A stretch of 64,000 nucleotides of DNA from Defluviitalea saccharophila. Lineage in GTDB: Bacteria > Bacillota > Clostridia > Lachnospirales > Defluviitaleaceae. Position 1 is the first letter of the stretch. Each line of letters begins with the position of its first letter. Under the pieces are notes generated by a model. It did not search any database. It was not told the DNA's origin and saw only the letters and a program-made list of their open reading frames with translations. Positions 45,757 through 54,561 of the stretch are shown one piece after another. The position numbers and the translations under genes are program-made. The stretch spans positions 310,001 to 374,000 of the forward strand of contig NZ_CP121687.1 in the NCBI RefSeq assembly GCF_038396635.1, read 5' to 3'.

Positions 45757-46410
45757 ATGAATAAGGATTTTGTATTTATTTCAGATTTTGATGGCACCAT
45801 AACGGAAAAAGATTTTTACTGGCATATCATTGATAAATATTTGAAGGAAGAAGGATTGAATTTATATAATAGGTGGAGACAAGGAGAATTTAACAATATT
45901 GAATTTATCAGTACAATTTTTCAAAACATAGGACAAGATGAAAATCAAATTTATAAGGATATTATAGAAATTCCTATGGATTCGTACATTAAAGAGTTTA
46001 TTGATTTTATTCATAGTTTAAATGGAGAATTTGTTATCGTAAGTGCAGGCAGCTCCTACTATATTGAATTATTTCTTCGACATTATGGAATCAATAATAT
46101 TAAAGTGTATTCGAATTATGGAGTATTTAAAGATAACGGAATTCATTTGGAACTAGATCCTACATATGAATTTTATTCTGAACGATATGGATTGGATAAA
46201 AAGAAAGTCGTTAAATATTTAAAAGAGCAATATTCTAAACTTTATTATGCAGGTGATAGCACTCCCGACTACGAACCCAGTCTTTTATGTGATTGTCGTT
46301 TTGCCAAAGGAAGACTGATTCAGTTGTACGAAAAGAATGAAATCGAATACATACCTTTTGAAAATTTTCAAGACATCCGTAAAATTATGGAAAAACAAAT
46401 GAAAGTTTAA
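45757..46410 (+). CDS. HAD-superfamily phosphatase, MtnX/phosphoserine-phosphatase-like
   Basis: A 217-residue HAD-IB-type phosphatase. Motif I is ISDFDGTIT with nucleophile Asp10 and acid/base Asp12; motif II is VIVSAGSS; motif IV is YYAGDSTPDYEPS. The closest named family is MtnX-like phosphatases of methionine salvage, but no other salvage genes are nearby, so the substrate is unknown. It lies alone between dpaB and tepA, where Bacillus has asd-dapG-dapA. It has its own promoter. Active-site residues are intact. Confidence 0.85.
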   Translation: MNKDFVFISDFDGTITEKDFYWHIIDKYLKEEGLNLYNRWRQGEFNNIEFISTIFQNIGQDENQIYKDIIEIPMDSYIKEFIDFIHSLNGEFVIVSAGSSYYIELFLRHYGINNIKVYSNYGVFKDNGIHLELDPTYEFYSERYGLDKKKVVKYLKEQYSKLYYAGDSTPDYEPSLLCDCRFAKGRLIQLYEKNEIEYIPFENFQDIRKIMEKQMKV

Positions 46411-46436
46411 GTTCAGTCTTTGTTTTTGAATGAACT

Positions 46437-46479
46437 CTCTTCAATATACCCATACTAAAATAAATACTATATTGAAGAG
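46437..46479 (+). promoter_or_regulatory. 12-bp inverted repeat running into the tepA ribosome site
   Basis: CTCTTCAATATA (46437-46448) is the perfect complement of TATATTGAAGAG (46468-46479), separated by 19 bases. The right arm covers the first half of the ribosome-binding sequence GAAGAGGAG before ATG 46489, so the folded RNA would reduce ribosome access. It could also be a dyad operator. Structure seen; function inferred. Confidence 0.45.
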
Positions 46480-46488
46480 GAGAATAAG

Positions 46489-47217
46489 ATGAGTAACGAA
46501 TTGACACCTAATGAATTAGAAAAAAAGAAAAGTGAAACAACTGAATCCATTAAAGAATTTGGACAAATGCCTTTGCCGGAGGAAAAAAAGGCTTCAAATA
46601 AGCCAAAGATTCATTGCCTAACCATTATAGGACAAATTGAAGGGCATATTACTTTGCCGCCACAAAATAAAACCACAAAATACGAGCATGTCATCCCTCA
46701 ACTGGTAGCGATTCGAGACAATGATGAAATTGACGGAGTATTAGTGGTTTTAAATACCGTTGGAGGAGATGTGGAAGCAGGGCTGGCTATTGCTGAAATG
46801 ATTGCATCCCTGGGAAAGCCAACGGTTTCTCTTGTCTTGGGAGGAGGACATTCCATAGGGGTTCCTTTAGCAGTTTCAGCAAATTATTCTTTTATTGCTT
46901 CCAGTGCAACCATGACTATTCATCCTGTACGTATGAGCGGTACAGTCATAGGAGTTCCTCAGACATTCGAATATTTTGATAAGATGCAGGAGAGAATTGT
47001 AGATTTCGTTGCAAGAAATTCGCATATTTCTCAGCAGCGTTTTAAAGAATTAATGCTGGATACAGGCAAACTTGCAAAAGATGTTGGTACTATCGTTATA
47101 GGAGAAGAAGCAGTAAGAGAGAAATTGATTGATGAAGTAGGTGGGTTGAATGAAGCCTTAAACAAATTATATGAGTTAATCGATCAGGCTAAGACATCAA
47201 AGGAGGAGAACAAATGA
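46489..47217 (+). CDS. tepA: ClpP-like serine protease TepA
   Basis: A 242-residue ClpP-fold protease with an N-terminal Lys/Glu-rich extension of about 40 residues. The catalytic Ser122 lies in [11 protein letters not shown] and His145 in [10 protein letters not shown]. In Bacillus, TepA lies directly upstream of ylzJ and spoIIIE and has been linked to protein translocation and signal-peptide turnover. GAGGAG precedes the ATG. The 3' end overlaps ylzJ. Whether it works with a Clp ATPase is unknown. Confidence 0.92.
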   Translation: MSNELTPNELEKKKSETTESIKEFGQMPLPEEKKASNKPKIHCLTIIGQIEGHITLPPQNKTTKYEHVIPQLVAIRDNDEIDGVLVVLNTVGGDVEAGLAIAEMIASLGKPTVSLVLGGGHSIGVPLAVSANYSFIASSATMTIHPVRMSGTVIGVPQTFEYFDKMQERIVDFVARNSHISQQRFKELMLDTGKLAKDVGTIVIGEEAVREKLIDEVGGLNEALNKLYELIDQAKTSKEENK

Positions 47218-47438
47218 TTTATTCAATAATACCTGAAGAAGTAATTTTCAGTGATATGCAAAATGAAAATAATTCTGTAGACGAATACAAAGAAATAGAG
47301 TATAAAGGATACTTACTGCAAGTGAGTTTAGAGAAAGATAATGGATTTAAAATTCAAAGAATCATTTCTACAGATCCCTATGCCTACTTAAACAGTGAAA
47401 TTCAACCCGGCAATATAATCTATGGAAATATAATCTAA
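47214..47438 (+). CDS. ylzJ: YlzJ-like family protein
   Basis: A 74-residue protein starting [14 protein letters not shown] and ending with [16 protein letters not shown], the pattern of the YlzJ family. The function is unknown. It overlaps tepA by four bases and precedes ftsK/spoIIIE, as in Bacillus. It has no membrane segment or signal peptide. Confidence 0.85.
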   Translation: MIYSIIPEEVIFSDMQNENNSVDEYKEIEYKGYLLQVSLEKDNGFKIQRIISTDPYAYLNSEIQPGNIIYGNII

Positions 47439-47461
47439 ATAGTGATATAATTTATTCGTAT

Positions 47462-47490
47462 GTGTTAGCAAATGCTAGCACTTTTTATTT
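47462..47490 (+). terminator. terminator between ylzJ and ftsK
   Basis: GTGTTAGC (47462-47469) pairs with GCTAGCAC (47474-47481), 8 pairs with one G-U, loop AAAT, followed by TTTTTATTT. It separates tepA-ylzJ from ftsK, or attenuates ftsK expression. The upstream GATATAAT (about 47444-47451) might be a -10 box whose transcript would run into this hairpin. Confidence 0.8.
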
Positions 47491-47510
47491 AAAAGAAGGG
47501 ATTGGAAATT

Positions 47511-49892
47511 ATGGGAAAAAGACCATTGATAGATAAAAAAAAGTCATCTAAATCCAAAACGAATAAAGTAAAGTCTCCTATAGGGGGAGCATTGTCGCAA
47601 GAGATAAAAGGCGTCCTAATTTTTTCGATATCACTTTTTTTTGGGATAGGCATTTATAGTCATGAGGCCGGATTTTTTGGAAAGTTAATACATAAATTTT
47701 GTGTAGGTGTATTAGGGATAGGAGCTTATATCCTGCCTGTATTGATTGGCATCTTAGGAATTTTTATGATGCTTAAAAAACTAAATACTAGTAATAAGTT
47801 AAAAATACTCATATCTTTTGGTATGCTGTTTTTATTATCTACTTTTGTTCATATTTTAAATGTGGTTAATGAGCCATTAGAAGGAATGAATGCATGGCTT
47901 AAGATCAAACATTACTATGAAATCGGAGATTGGGACAATGGTGGATTAATTGGTGCAGTATTTGGGAAGGTTTTAGTTAAGACGATAGGTATATATGGCA
48001 GTTATGTTTTTATTGCTACTTTATTTATCATATTATTAATTTTATTAACCGGGAGATCTTTTGTAGGTGACATTATATCCATTTATAAATGGATGGCAGA
48101 ATGTATCACTAAGCTAAAAGGTATTCTAGACCATTATCAAATGGAACAAGAAGAAAAGCGTACTCGAAAAAACTCTCAAGCTAAAAATAAAGACAATCGA
48201 TCTATGCCAAATATAAAAATAGAAGATGATGAAATCGTACATACCGATAATGAACCGCAAGAAGTAAAAAGCAGTATTGTAGAACCAGTAGAAGAAATCA
48301 AGGTATTGGATTTTGCTCAGAAAATCGAAGAAAAGAATCAAGCAAAAGAAAGCCAATCAGAAAATGTGCAAAGTTCTTCTTATGATGATTCAGTGGAAAT
48401 GCTTTCATCTATCAATAAACCGGTAGATTATCAATTTCCATCTATTGAATTATTACAAGCAAATACTTACTCCATTACATCTAACTCTAAGAAAAAAATG
48501 CTTCACAATGCAAAAAAATTAGAAGAAACTTTAGCAAGCTTCGGTGTTGAAGCAAAAGTAGTACAAATTAACAGAGGACCTACTGTAACGAGATATGAAT
48601 TGCAGCCTAGTCAAGGGGTTAAAGTAAGTAAAATCGTTAGTTTAGCAGATGATATAGCACTTAATCTGGCGGCTGCCGGTATTCGAATAGAAGCACCTAT
48701 TCCTGGGAAAGCTGCAGTAGGTATCGAAGTGCCGAATCATGAAGTACAGCCCGTATTCTTAAGAGAAGTTATTGAAGAAGAAGCATTTCAAAAGTTTCCG
48801 TCTAAACTTGCTTTTGCCCTTGGAAAAGATATTGCAGGGAACTCTGTTGTAACGGATATAGCCCGTATGCCGCACTTACTGATTGCAGGAGCGACGGGTT
48901 CAGGTAAAAGTGTTTGCATTAATACGCTTATTGCGAGTATACTTTATAAAGCGAATCCTAATGAAGTAAAATTGTTGATGATTGACCCTAAAGTTGTAGA
49001 ACTTAGTATTTATAACGGCATACCCCATCTGATGATTCCAGTTGTTACAGATCCTAAAAAAGCAGCTGGAGCACTGAATTGGGCCGTTCAGGAGATGACC
49101 AATCGTTATAAGCTTTTTGCAGAGAACAATGTCCGAGACATTAAAGGATATAATAATTTAAAGAGGAATGAAAATACTGATGACCAAAATCCGTCAGAGA
49201 TCATGCCTCAGATTGTAATCATCATTGACGAGTTGGCAGACCTTATGATGACTGCACCAGGAGAAGTAGAGGATGCCATTTGCAGACTGGCACAAATGGC
49301 AAGAGCAGCAGGAATCCATTTGGTTATTGCTACGCAAAGACCTTCTGTAGATGTTATAACAGGAGTGATTAAAGCCAATATTCCATCCAGGCTGGCCTTT
49401 GCCGTATCCTCCGGTACAGATTCTAGAACAATATTGGACATGGTAGGGGCTGAAAAACTTCTTGGAAAAGGGGATATGCTTTTTTATCCTGTTGGTTCTT
49501 CAAAACCTGTAAGAATTCAAGGAGCATTTATTTCCGATCAAGAGGTTGAGAGAATTGTAGAAAGCATAAAGCAGTCTGGACAAGCAGAATACAATCAAGA
49601 TATTATTGAAGAAATCACTACGGTGAATAATGTATCCTCCGGCGGAGAAGAAGTAGATGAATATTTGGAACAGGCAATAGAAATGGTTATTGAGAAAGAA
49701 AAAGCATCTATTTCTATGATCCAACGTTATTTGCGTATTGGATTTAATCGTGCAGCAAGAATAATGGAGGAAATGGAGGAAAGAGGCATTGTAGGTCCTG
49801 ACGAAGGAAGCAAGCCTAGAAAAGTCCTTATAACAAAAGAAGAATTTGAACAAATGAAATTATGCAGTGAGCCGACATCATCTAATTTTTGA
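47511..49892 (+). CDS. spoIIIE: DNA translocase FtsK/SpoIIIE
   Basis: A 793-residue translocase. The N-terminus has about four membrane helices (residues 30-190). A charged linker follows, then the motor: alpha domain, beta RecA-like ATPase with Walker A GATGSGKS at residues 460-467 and Walker B IVIIIDELADLMM, and a C-terminal winged-helix gamma domain (SMIQRYLRIGFNRAARIMEEME) that reads chromosome polarity. It pumps DNA through the division or sporulation septum. ATG 47511 follows AAGAAGGG. Only this copy is seen here, so whether it acts as FtsK or SpoIIIE cannot be decided. Confidence 0.95.
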   Translation: MGKRPLIDKKKSSKSKTNKVKSPIGGALSQEIKGVLIFSISLFFGIGIYSHEAGFFGKLIHKFCVGVLGIGAYILPVLIGILGIFMMLKKLNTSNKLKILISFGMLFLLSTFVHILNVVNEPLEGMNAWLKIKHYYEIGDWDNGGLIGAVFGKVLVKTIGIYGSYVFIATLFIILLILLTGRSFVGDIISIYKWMAECITKLKGILDHYQMEQEEKRTRKNSQAKNKDNRSMPNIKIEDDEIVHTDNEPQEVKSSIVEPVEEIKVLDFAQKIEEKNQAKESQSENVQSSSYDDSVEMLSSINKPVDYQFPSIELLQANTYSITSNSKKKMLHNAKKLEETLASFGVEAKVVQINRGPTVTRYELQPSQGVKVSKIVSLADDIALNLAAAGIRIEAPIPGKAAVGIEVPNHEVQPVFLREVIEEEAFQKFPSKLAFALGKDIAGNSVVTDIARMPHLLIAGATGSGKSVCINTLIASILYKANPNEVKLLMIDPKVVELSIYNGIPHLMIPVVTDPKKAAGALNWAVQEMTNRYKLFAENNVRDIKGYNNLKRNENTDDQNPSEIMPQIVIIIDELADLMMTAPGEVEDAICRLAQMARAAGIHLVIATQRPSVDVITGVIKANIPSRLAFAVSSGTDSRTILDMVGAEKLLGKGDMLFYPVGSSKPVRIQGAFISDQEVERIVESIKQSGQAEYNQDIIEEITTVNNVSSGGEEVDEYLEQAIEMVIEKEKASISMIQRYLRIGFNRAARIMEEMEERGIVGPDEGSKPRKVLITKEEFEQMKLCSEPTSSNF

Positions 49893-49961
49893 TAGTGTAT
49901 AAGAAACAGCAAAAACTGTTTTCAAATAAATAATTTCTAGTAATTGTGGGAGGATTTAGAT

Positions 49962-51632
49962 ATGAAAACTGACATTGAAATTGCTCAAGCAGCGCAAATG
50001 AAGCCTATCGCTGAGATTGCTGCTGAACTCAACATCGATGCTGACGATTTAGAATTATATGGCAAATATAAGGCTAAATTATCTGACACCTTATGGGACA
50101 AGCTAAAGGATAAAAAAGATGGAAAACTTGTTTTAGTAACAGCAATAAACCCCACTCCTGCCGGAGAAGGCAAAACGACTACCTCAGTAGGTCTGGGACA
50201 AGCCCTATGTAAAATGAACAAAAAGGCAATTGTTGCTTTGAGAGAACCATCTTTAGGGCCTTGTATGGGTGTAAAAGGTGGAGCAGCAGGAGGCGGATAT
50301 GCTCAAGTTGTTCCTATGGAAGACATCAATCTTCATTTTACAGGAGATATCCATGCTATTTCTGCAGCCCATAATTTGCTTTCCGCAATGATCGACAATC
50401 ATCTTCAGCAAGGCAATGAACTTCAAATTGATCCAAGGCAGATTCTTTGGAAAAGAGCAGTAGACATGAATGACCGTGCATTAAGAAATATAATCGTTGG
50501 CTTAGGCGGAAAGCCTCATGGCATGCCTAGGGAAGATGGTTATATGATTACTGTTGCATCGGAAGTCATGGCGATCCTGTGTCTTGCGGAAGATTTAATG
50601 GATTTAAAGAGAAGATTAGGAAAAATAATAATAGCATACAATTTTAACGGAGAACCGGTTACTGCTGAAGATCTAAAAGCCAACGGAGCTATGGCGGCTT
50701 TATTAAAGGATGCTATTAAACCTAATTTGGTTCAAACCTTAGAAAATACTCCTGTTTTAATGCATGGAGGACCGTTTGCAAATATTGCTCATGGCTGCAA
50801 CAGTATTAGAGCCACAAAGATGGCGCTTAAGCTTGCTGATATTGTAGTGACAGAAGCAGGGTTCGGTGCAGATTTAGGGGCAGAGAAGTTTTTTGATATC
50901 AAATGCCGTTTTGCTGGATTAAAGCCCGATGCAGTCGTTTTAGTCGCTACTATTCGTGCCTTAAAATATAATGGAGGCATACCAAAAAATGAGCTGGGTA
51001 CTGAAAATTTAGAAGCCCTCAAAAAAGGTTTTGATAATCTTAAAAAACATATAGAAAATATCAAGCAGTATCAAGTGCCGATTGTGGTTACACTAAACGA
51101 GTTTGTGACTGATACTGACGCTGAAATTGCCTATGTTAAAGAACAATGCGAAAGTATGGATTGTGCTTTTGCTATTTCTAAAGTATGGGAAAAAGGAGGA
51201 CAGGGCGGTTTTGAACTGGCTCAAAAGGTAATTGAAACTTTAGAGACAAAGTCTTCCAGATTTGAAGTATTGTATGACAACAACAGAACGATTGTAGAAA
51301 AAATTGAAACTATAGCCCGAAAGATTTATGGTGCCAAAGGGGTTGTGTTTACTTCCAAGGCTAAAAAAGACATGGAAAAAATAGCTCAAATGAATTTGGA
51401 TAAAATGCCCATATGTATTGCGAAAAATCAGTATTCCTTATCTGACGACCCAAGCTTACTGGGAAGACCAACTGACTTTGAAATTACGGTAAGGGAGTTA
51501 AGAGTTTCAGCCGGTGCAGGCTTTATTGTAGCCTTAACGGGAGATGTAATGATTATGCCGGGATTGCCTAAATATCCTGCGGCAATGAATATTGATGTTA
51601 ATGAAAAAGGACAAATTACTGGATTGTTCTAG
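49962..51632 (+). CDS. fhs: formate--tetrahydrofolate ligase
   Basis: A 556-residue enzyme joining formate and tetrahydrofolate with ATP to give 10-formyl-THF. It has the P-loop [37 protein letters not shown] (in two segments) and [24 protein letters not shown] precedes ATG 49962. It is a key enzyme of purine synthesis from formate and of the Wood-Ljungdahl methyl branch. The next gene, folD, provides the following two steps, 10 bases downstream. Confidence 0.97.
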   Translation: MKTDIEIAQAAQMKPIAEIAAELNIDADDLELYGKYKAKLSDTLWDKLKDKKDGKLVLVTAINPTPAGEGKTTTSVGLGQALCKMNKKAIVALREPSLGPCMGVKGGAAGGGYAQVVPMEDINLHFTGDIHAISAAHNLLSAMIDNHLQQGNELQIDPRQILWKRAVDMNDRALRNIIVGLGGKPHGMPREDGYMITVASEVMAILCLAEDLMDLKRRLGKIIIAYNFNGEPVTAEDLKANGAMAALLKDAIKPNLVQTLENTPVLMHGGPFANIAHGCNSIRATKMALKLADIVVTEAGFGADLGAEKFFDIKCRFAGLKPDAVVLVATIRALKYNGGIPKNELGTENLEALKKGFDNLKKHIENIKQYQVPIVVTLNEFVTDTDAEIAYVKEQCESMDCAFAISKVWEKGGQGGFELAQKVIETLETKSSRFEVLYDNNRTIVEKIETIARKIYGAKGVVFTSKAKKDMEKIAQMNLDKMPICIAKNQYSLSDDPSLLGRPTDFEITVRELRVSAGAGFIVALTGDVMIMPGLPKYPAAMNIDVNEKGQITGLF

Positions 51633-51642
51633 GAGGGGTAAC

Positions 51643-52494
51643 ATGAGTGCCATTATAATTGATGGGAAAAAAATATCACAGGATATTAAGGATGAATTAA
51701 AAAAAGAAGTGGAAGAACTCAATCAAAAGAATATATTCCCAGGATTAGCTGTTGTATTAGTTGGAAACGATCCGGCATCCAAAGTATATGTTAATAATAA
51801 GAAAAAAGCATGTGAATATATAGGCATTAAATCTTTTTCCTACGAATTGCCGGAAGAGACTACAGAAGAAGAATTATTAAATCTTATAGACGTTTTAAAT
51901 AAAACAAAAGAAGTCAACGGTATATTGGTTCAGCTGCCTTTGCCAAAACACATAGATGAAAATAAAGTACTTCTTTCAATTGATCCAATAAAAGATGTGG
52001 ATTGCTTTCATCCATACAATGTGGGTTTGGTTTCAATCGGGAAAACGGATGGATTTCTTCCCTGTACACCGGCAGGAATTGTAGAGTTGATAAAAAGAAC
52101 GAATATAGAAATAGAAGGTAAAAACTGTGTTGTTGTAGGAAGAAGCAATATTGTAGGGAAACCGGTATCTCAACTTTTATTAGGTAATAATGGGACTGTG
52201 ACAACATGCCATTCTCGTACAAAGAATTTGTCCAAAGTATGCCAGGAAGCAGACATATTGGTTGCAGCTATAGGAAAAGCTCAGTTTATTAAAGAGGATA
52301 TGGTAAAAGAAGGCTCGGTACTTATTGACGTAGGAGTGAATCGTTTAGAAGATGGTAAATTGTGTGGAGATATCGATTTTGAAGGATGTAAAGATAAAGC
52401 TTCAGCGATTACTCCTGTGCCGGGAGGCGTAGGTCCTATGACTATTGCAATGTTGATGAAAAATTGTGTAAAGGCTGCAGTGATGCAGAACTAG
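51643..52494 (+). CDS. folD: bifunctional methylenetetrahydrofolate dehydrogenase/cyclohydrolase FolD
   Basis: A 283-residue enzyme interconverting 10-formyl-, methenyl- and methylene-THF. It has PGLAVVLVGNDPASKVYVNNKKKACE with the catalytic Lys (in the second part), GILVQLPLPKHIDE, DVDCFHPYNVG and PVPGGVGPMTIAMLM. AGGAGGGG precedes ATG 51643. It pairs with fhs to form a formate-to-methylene-THF module. Confidence 0.97.
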   Translation: MSAIIIDGKKISQDIKDELKKEVEELNQKNIFPGLAVVLVGNDPASKVYVNNKKKACEYIGIKSFSYELPEETTEEELLNLIDVLNKTKEVNGILVQLPLPKHIDENKVLLSIDPIKDVDCFHPYNVGLVSIGKTDGFLPCTPAGIVELIKRTNIEIEGKNCVVVGRSNIVGKPVSQLLLGNNGTVTTCHSRTKNLSKVCQEADILVAAIGKAQFIKEDMVKEGSVLIDVGVNRLEDGKLCGDIDFEGCKDKASAITPVPGGVGPMTIAMLMKNCVKAAVMQN

Positions 52495-52507
52495 AAAGGA
52501 GATTAAA

Positions 52508-53851
52508 TTGCCTATTAGAATAGCGTTTGTTTCATTAGGATGTGACAAGAATTTAGTAGATAGCGAAGTAATGTTAGGTTTACTTCAAAAATCGGGATTT
52601 GCACTGATATCTGACGAAAGTCAGGCGGAAGTTATAGTCGTAAATACTTGTTGTTTTATACAAGATGCAAAAGAGGAAAGTATTGAAAATATACTAGAAA
52701 TGGCTCAGTATAAGAAGACTGGCAATTGCAAAGCCCTCATTGTAACAGGATGTATGGCAGAACGATATAAGGATGAAATTTTAGCTGAAATTCCTGAGGT
52801 AGACGGAGTCGTTGGAACTACGGGATATGAAAGTATTGTTGAGGTCGTTGAAGAAATCTTGAAGGGTAAAAAGATTCAAAAGTTCTCCGACATTAATACA
52901 ACAATAAGAGAAGATTATCAAAGAGTGTTAAGTACTGCAGGATATTTTGCTTACTTAAAGATCGCAGAAGGCTGTGACAATAAATGTACTTACTGTATTA
53001 TTCCACAGCTTAGGGGTAAGTATAGAAGTCGTTCTATTGAAAGCCTCATTAGTGAAGCGAAAACTTTAGTCAGCCAGGGAGTAAGAGAATTAATTCTGGT
53101 TGCTCAGGATACAACAAGATATGGAATTGATTTATATGGAGAAAAAAGACTCCCACAGTTACTAAGGGAGTTATGCAAAATTGAGGAATTGAAGTGGATT
53201 CGCTTATTGTACTGTTATCCGGAAGAGATCACAGATGAACTCATAGATGTTATAGCAGAGGAAGAAAAGGTATGCAGCTATTTGGATATGCCTATACAGC
53301 ATGCAAACACTGCAATTCTGAAACGGATGGGAAGAAGAAGCACTAAGGAAGAGCTTATTCATCTTATAAACAAATTGAGAAATAGGATTCCTGATGTTTG
53401 CTTAAGAACAACTCTAATTGTAGGCTTCCCTGGGGAAACCGATGAAGAATATGAGGACTTAGTACAATTTGTTACCGATATGAAATTCGATAGACTGGGT
53501 GTATTTACATATTCTAAAGAAGAAGGTACTGCTGCTGCAAAATTGAAGGGACAGATTCCAAAGAAAATAAAAGAACTTCGAAAAGATAAGATTATGAAAC
53601 TTCAACAGGCTATTTGTGAAGAAAAATCTGCTCAATTCGTGGGAAAGACTTTGGAAGTAATCATAGACGGAAAGCTTCTGGAAGAAAATGAGTACTGCGG
53701 ACGAACCTATCGAGATGCACCTGAAATTGATGGGATGGTATTTGTTCATACCGATGAAGAACTTTTATCTGGAGATTTTATTAAAGCTTCTATAACATCT
53801 GCAAATGAATATGATTTGGTAGGGAGGATTGTAGATGAATCTGGCGAATAA
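52508..53851 (+). CDS. rimO: ribosomal protein S12 methylthiotransferase RimO
   Basis: A radical SAM methylthiotransferase of 447 residues. The N-terminal UPF0004 domain supplies three cysteines (Cys12 in SLGCDKN, NTCCFI, VTGCMAERY) for one 4Fe-4S cluster; the radical SAM motif CDNKCTYC has Cys156, Cys160 and Cys163. A C-terminal TRAM domain ends at DLVGRIV. VSLGCDKNLVDSE is diagnostic of RimO rather than MiaB. It modifies Asp89 of S12. TTG 52508 follows AAGGAG. It overlaps pgsA by 17 bases. Confidence 0.95.
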   Translation: MPIRIAFVSLGCDKNLVDSEVMLGLLQKSGFALISDESQAEVIVVNTCCFIQDAKEESIENILEMAQYKKTGNCKALIVTGCMAERYKDEILAEIPEVDGVVGTTGYESIVEVVEEILKGKKIQKFSDINTTIREDYQRVLSTAGYFAYLKIAEGCDNKCTYCIIPQLRGKYRSRSIESLISEAKTLVSQGVRELILVAQDTTRYGIDLYGEKRLPQLLRELCKIEELKWIRLLYCYPEEITDELIDVIAEEEKVCSYLDMPIQHANTAILKRMGRRSTKEELIHLINKLRNRIPDVCLRTTLIVGFPGETDEEYEDLVQFVTDMKFDRLGVFTYSKEEGTAAAKLKGQIPKKIKELRKDKIMKLQQAICEEKSAQFVGKTLEVIIDGKLLEENEYCGRTYRDAPEIDGMVFVHTDEELLSGDFIKASITSANEYDLVGRIVDESGE

Positions 53852-54380
53852 ATTAACTTTTTTAAGGATTATTATGATTCCTATCTTTTTAGCTGTGCTT
53901 TTGACAGATTGGATTCCTGACCCTCAAAGAAGAATACTTGCATTGGTTATTTTTGCATTGGCATCTCTTACAGATATGTTGGATGGATATATTGCACGAT
54001 CAAGAAATATGATTACAAATTTAGGCAAGTTTTTAGATCCTCTTGCAGATAAACTCCTTGTGACGTCGGCTTTAGTCAGTCTGGTAGAGTTAGGAGATTT
54101 ACCTGCATGGGTTGTAATTGTTATTCTGAGCCGTGAACTAGCCATTACTGGCTTTAGAACGGTCGCTGTGTCTGAAGGAATAGTCATTGCAGCAAGTTGG
54201 TGGGGGAAAATAAAAACAATTAGCCAGATGTTTATGATCATGTTATTTTTACTCGATATCTCTCTTCCAGTTTTTGATACAATTGAAATTGTTTTAATGT
54301 GGATGGCAGTTATATTTACGATTATCTCTGGAGTAGACTACATTGTTAAGAATAAGCGTGTCATTTCGATGCAAAAATAG
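53835..54380 (+). CDS. pgsA: CDP-diacylglycerol--glycerol-3-phosphate 3-phosphatidyltransferase
   Basis: A membrane phosphatidylglycerophosphate synthase of 181 residues with about five to six helices. The CDP-alcohol phosphotransferase motif is intact: Asp47, Asp50-Gly51, Ala54-Arg55, Gly64, Asp68 and Asp72. It uses CDP-diacylglycerol, the CdsA product, to start phosphatidylglycerol synthesis. Its start is inside rimO, so it is translationally coupled. The following 181 bases (54381-54561) show no gene and no clear terminator or promoter. Confidence 0.96.
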   Translation: MNLANKLTFLRIIMIPIFLAVLLTDWIPDPQRRILALVIFALASLTDMLDGYIARSRNMITNLGKFLDPLADKLLVTSALVSLVELGDLPAWVVIVILSRELAITGFRTVAVSEGIVIAASWWGKIKTISQMFMIMLFLLDISLPVFDTIEIVLMWMAVIFTIISGVDYIVKNKRVISMQK

Positions 54381-54561
54381 ATTTTTGTAAAAATATTCAT
54401 CCCCAGTCCCTTGAAGGAATATGATAATAAAAGAGAAGGTTTTTTTCTTTTTATGAAGGATTTATAGAGAAAAAAGTCGAATTGTTGAGATATAGAATAA
54501 TATATGTCATTCAATTCAAACGAGTGATGCTTTTATAGAAATATAGAAGGGCGGGGATGTT

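Noticed and set aside
54381-54561. A/T-rich hairpin (ATAAAA..TTTTTAT) downstream of pgsA as a terminator
   Set aside because: Only A-U pairs with a bulge; the T-rich piece lies in the loop and stem rather than after it. No other feature was found in this gap.
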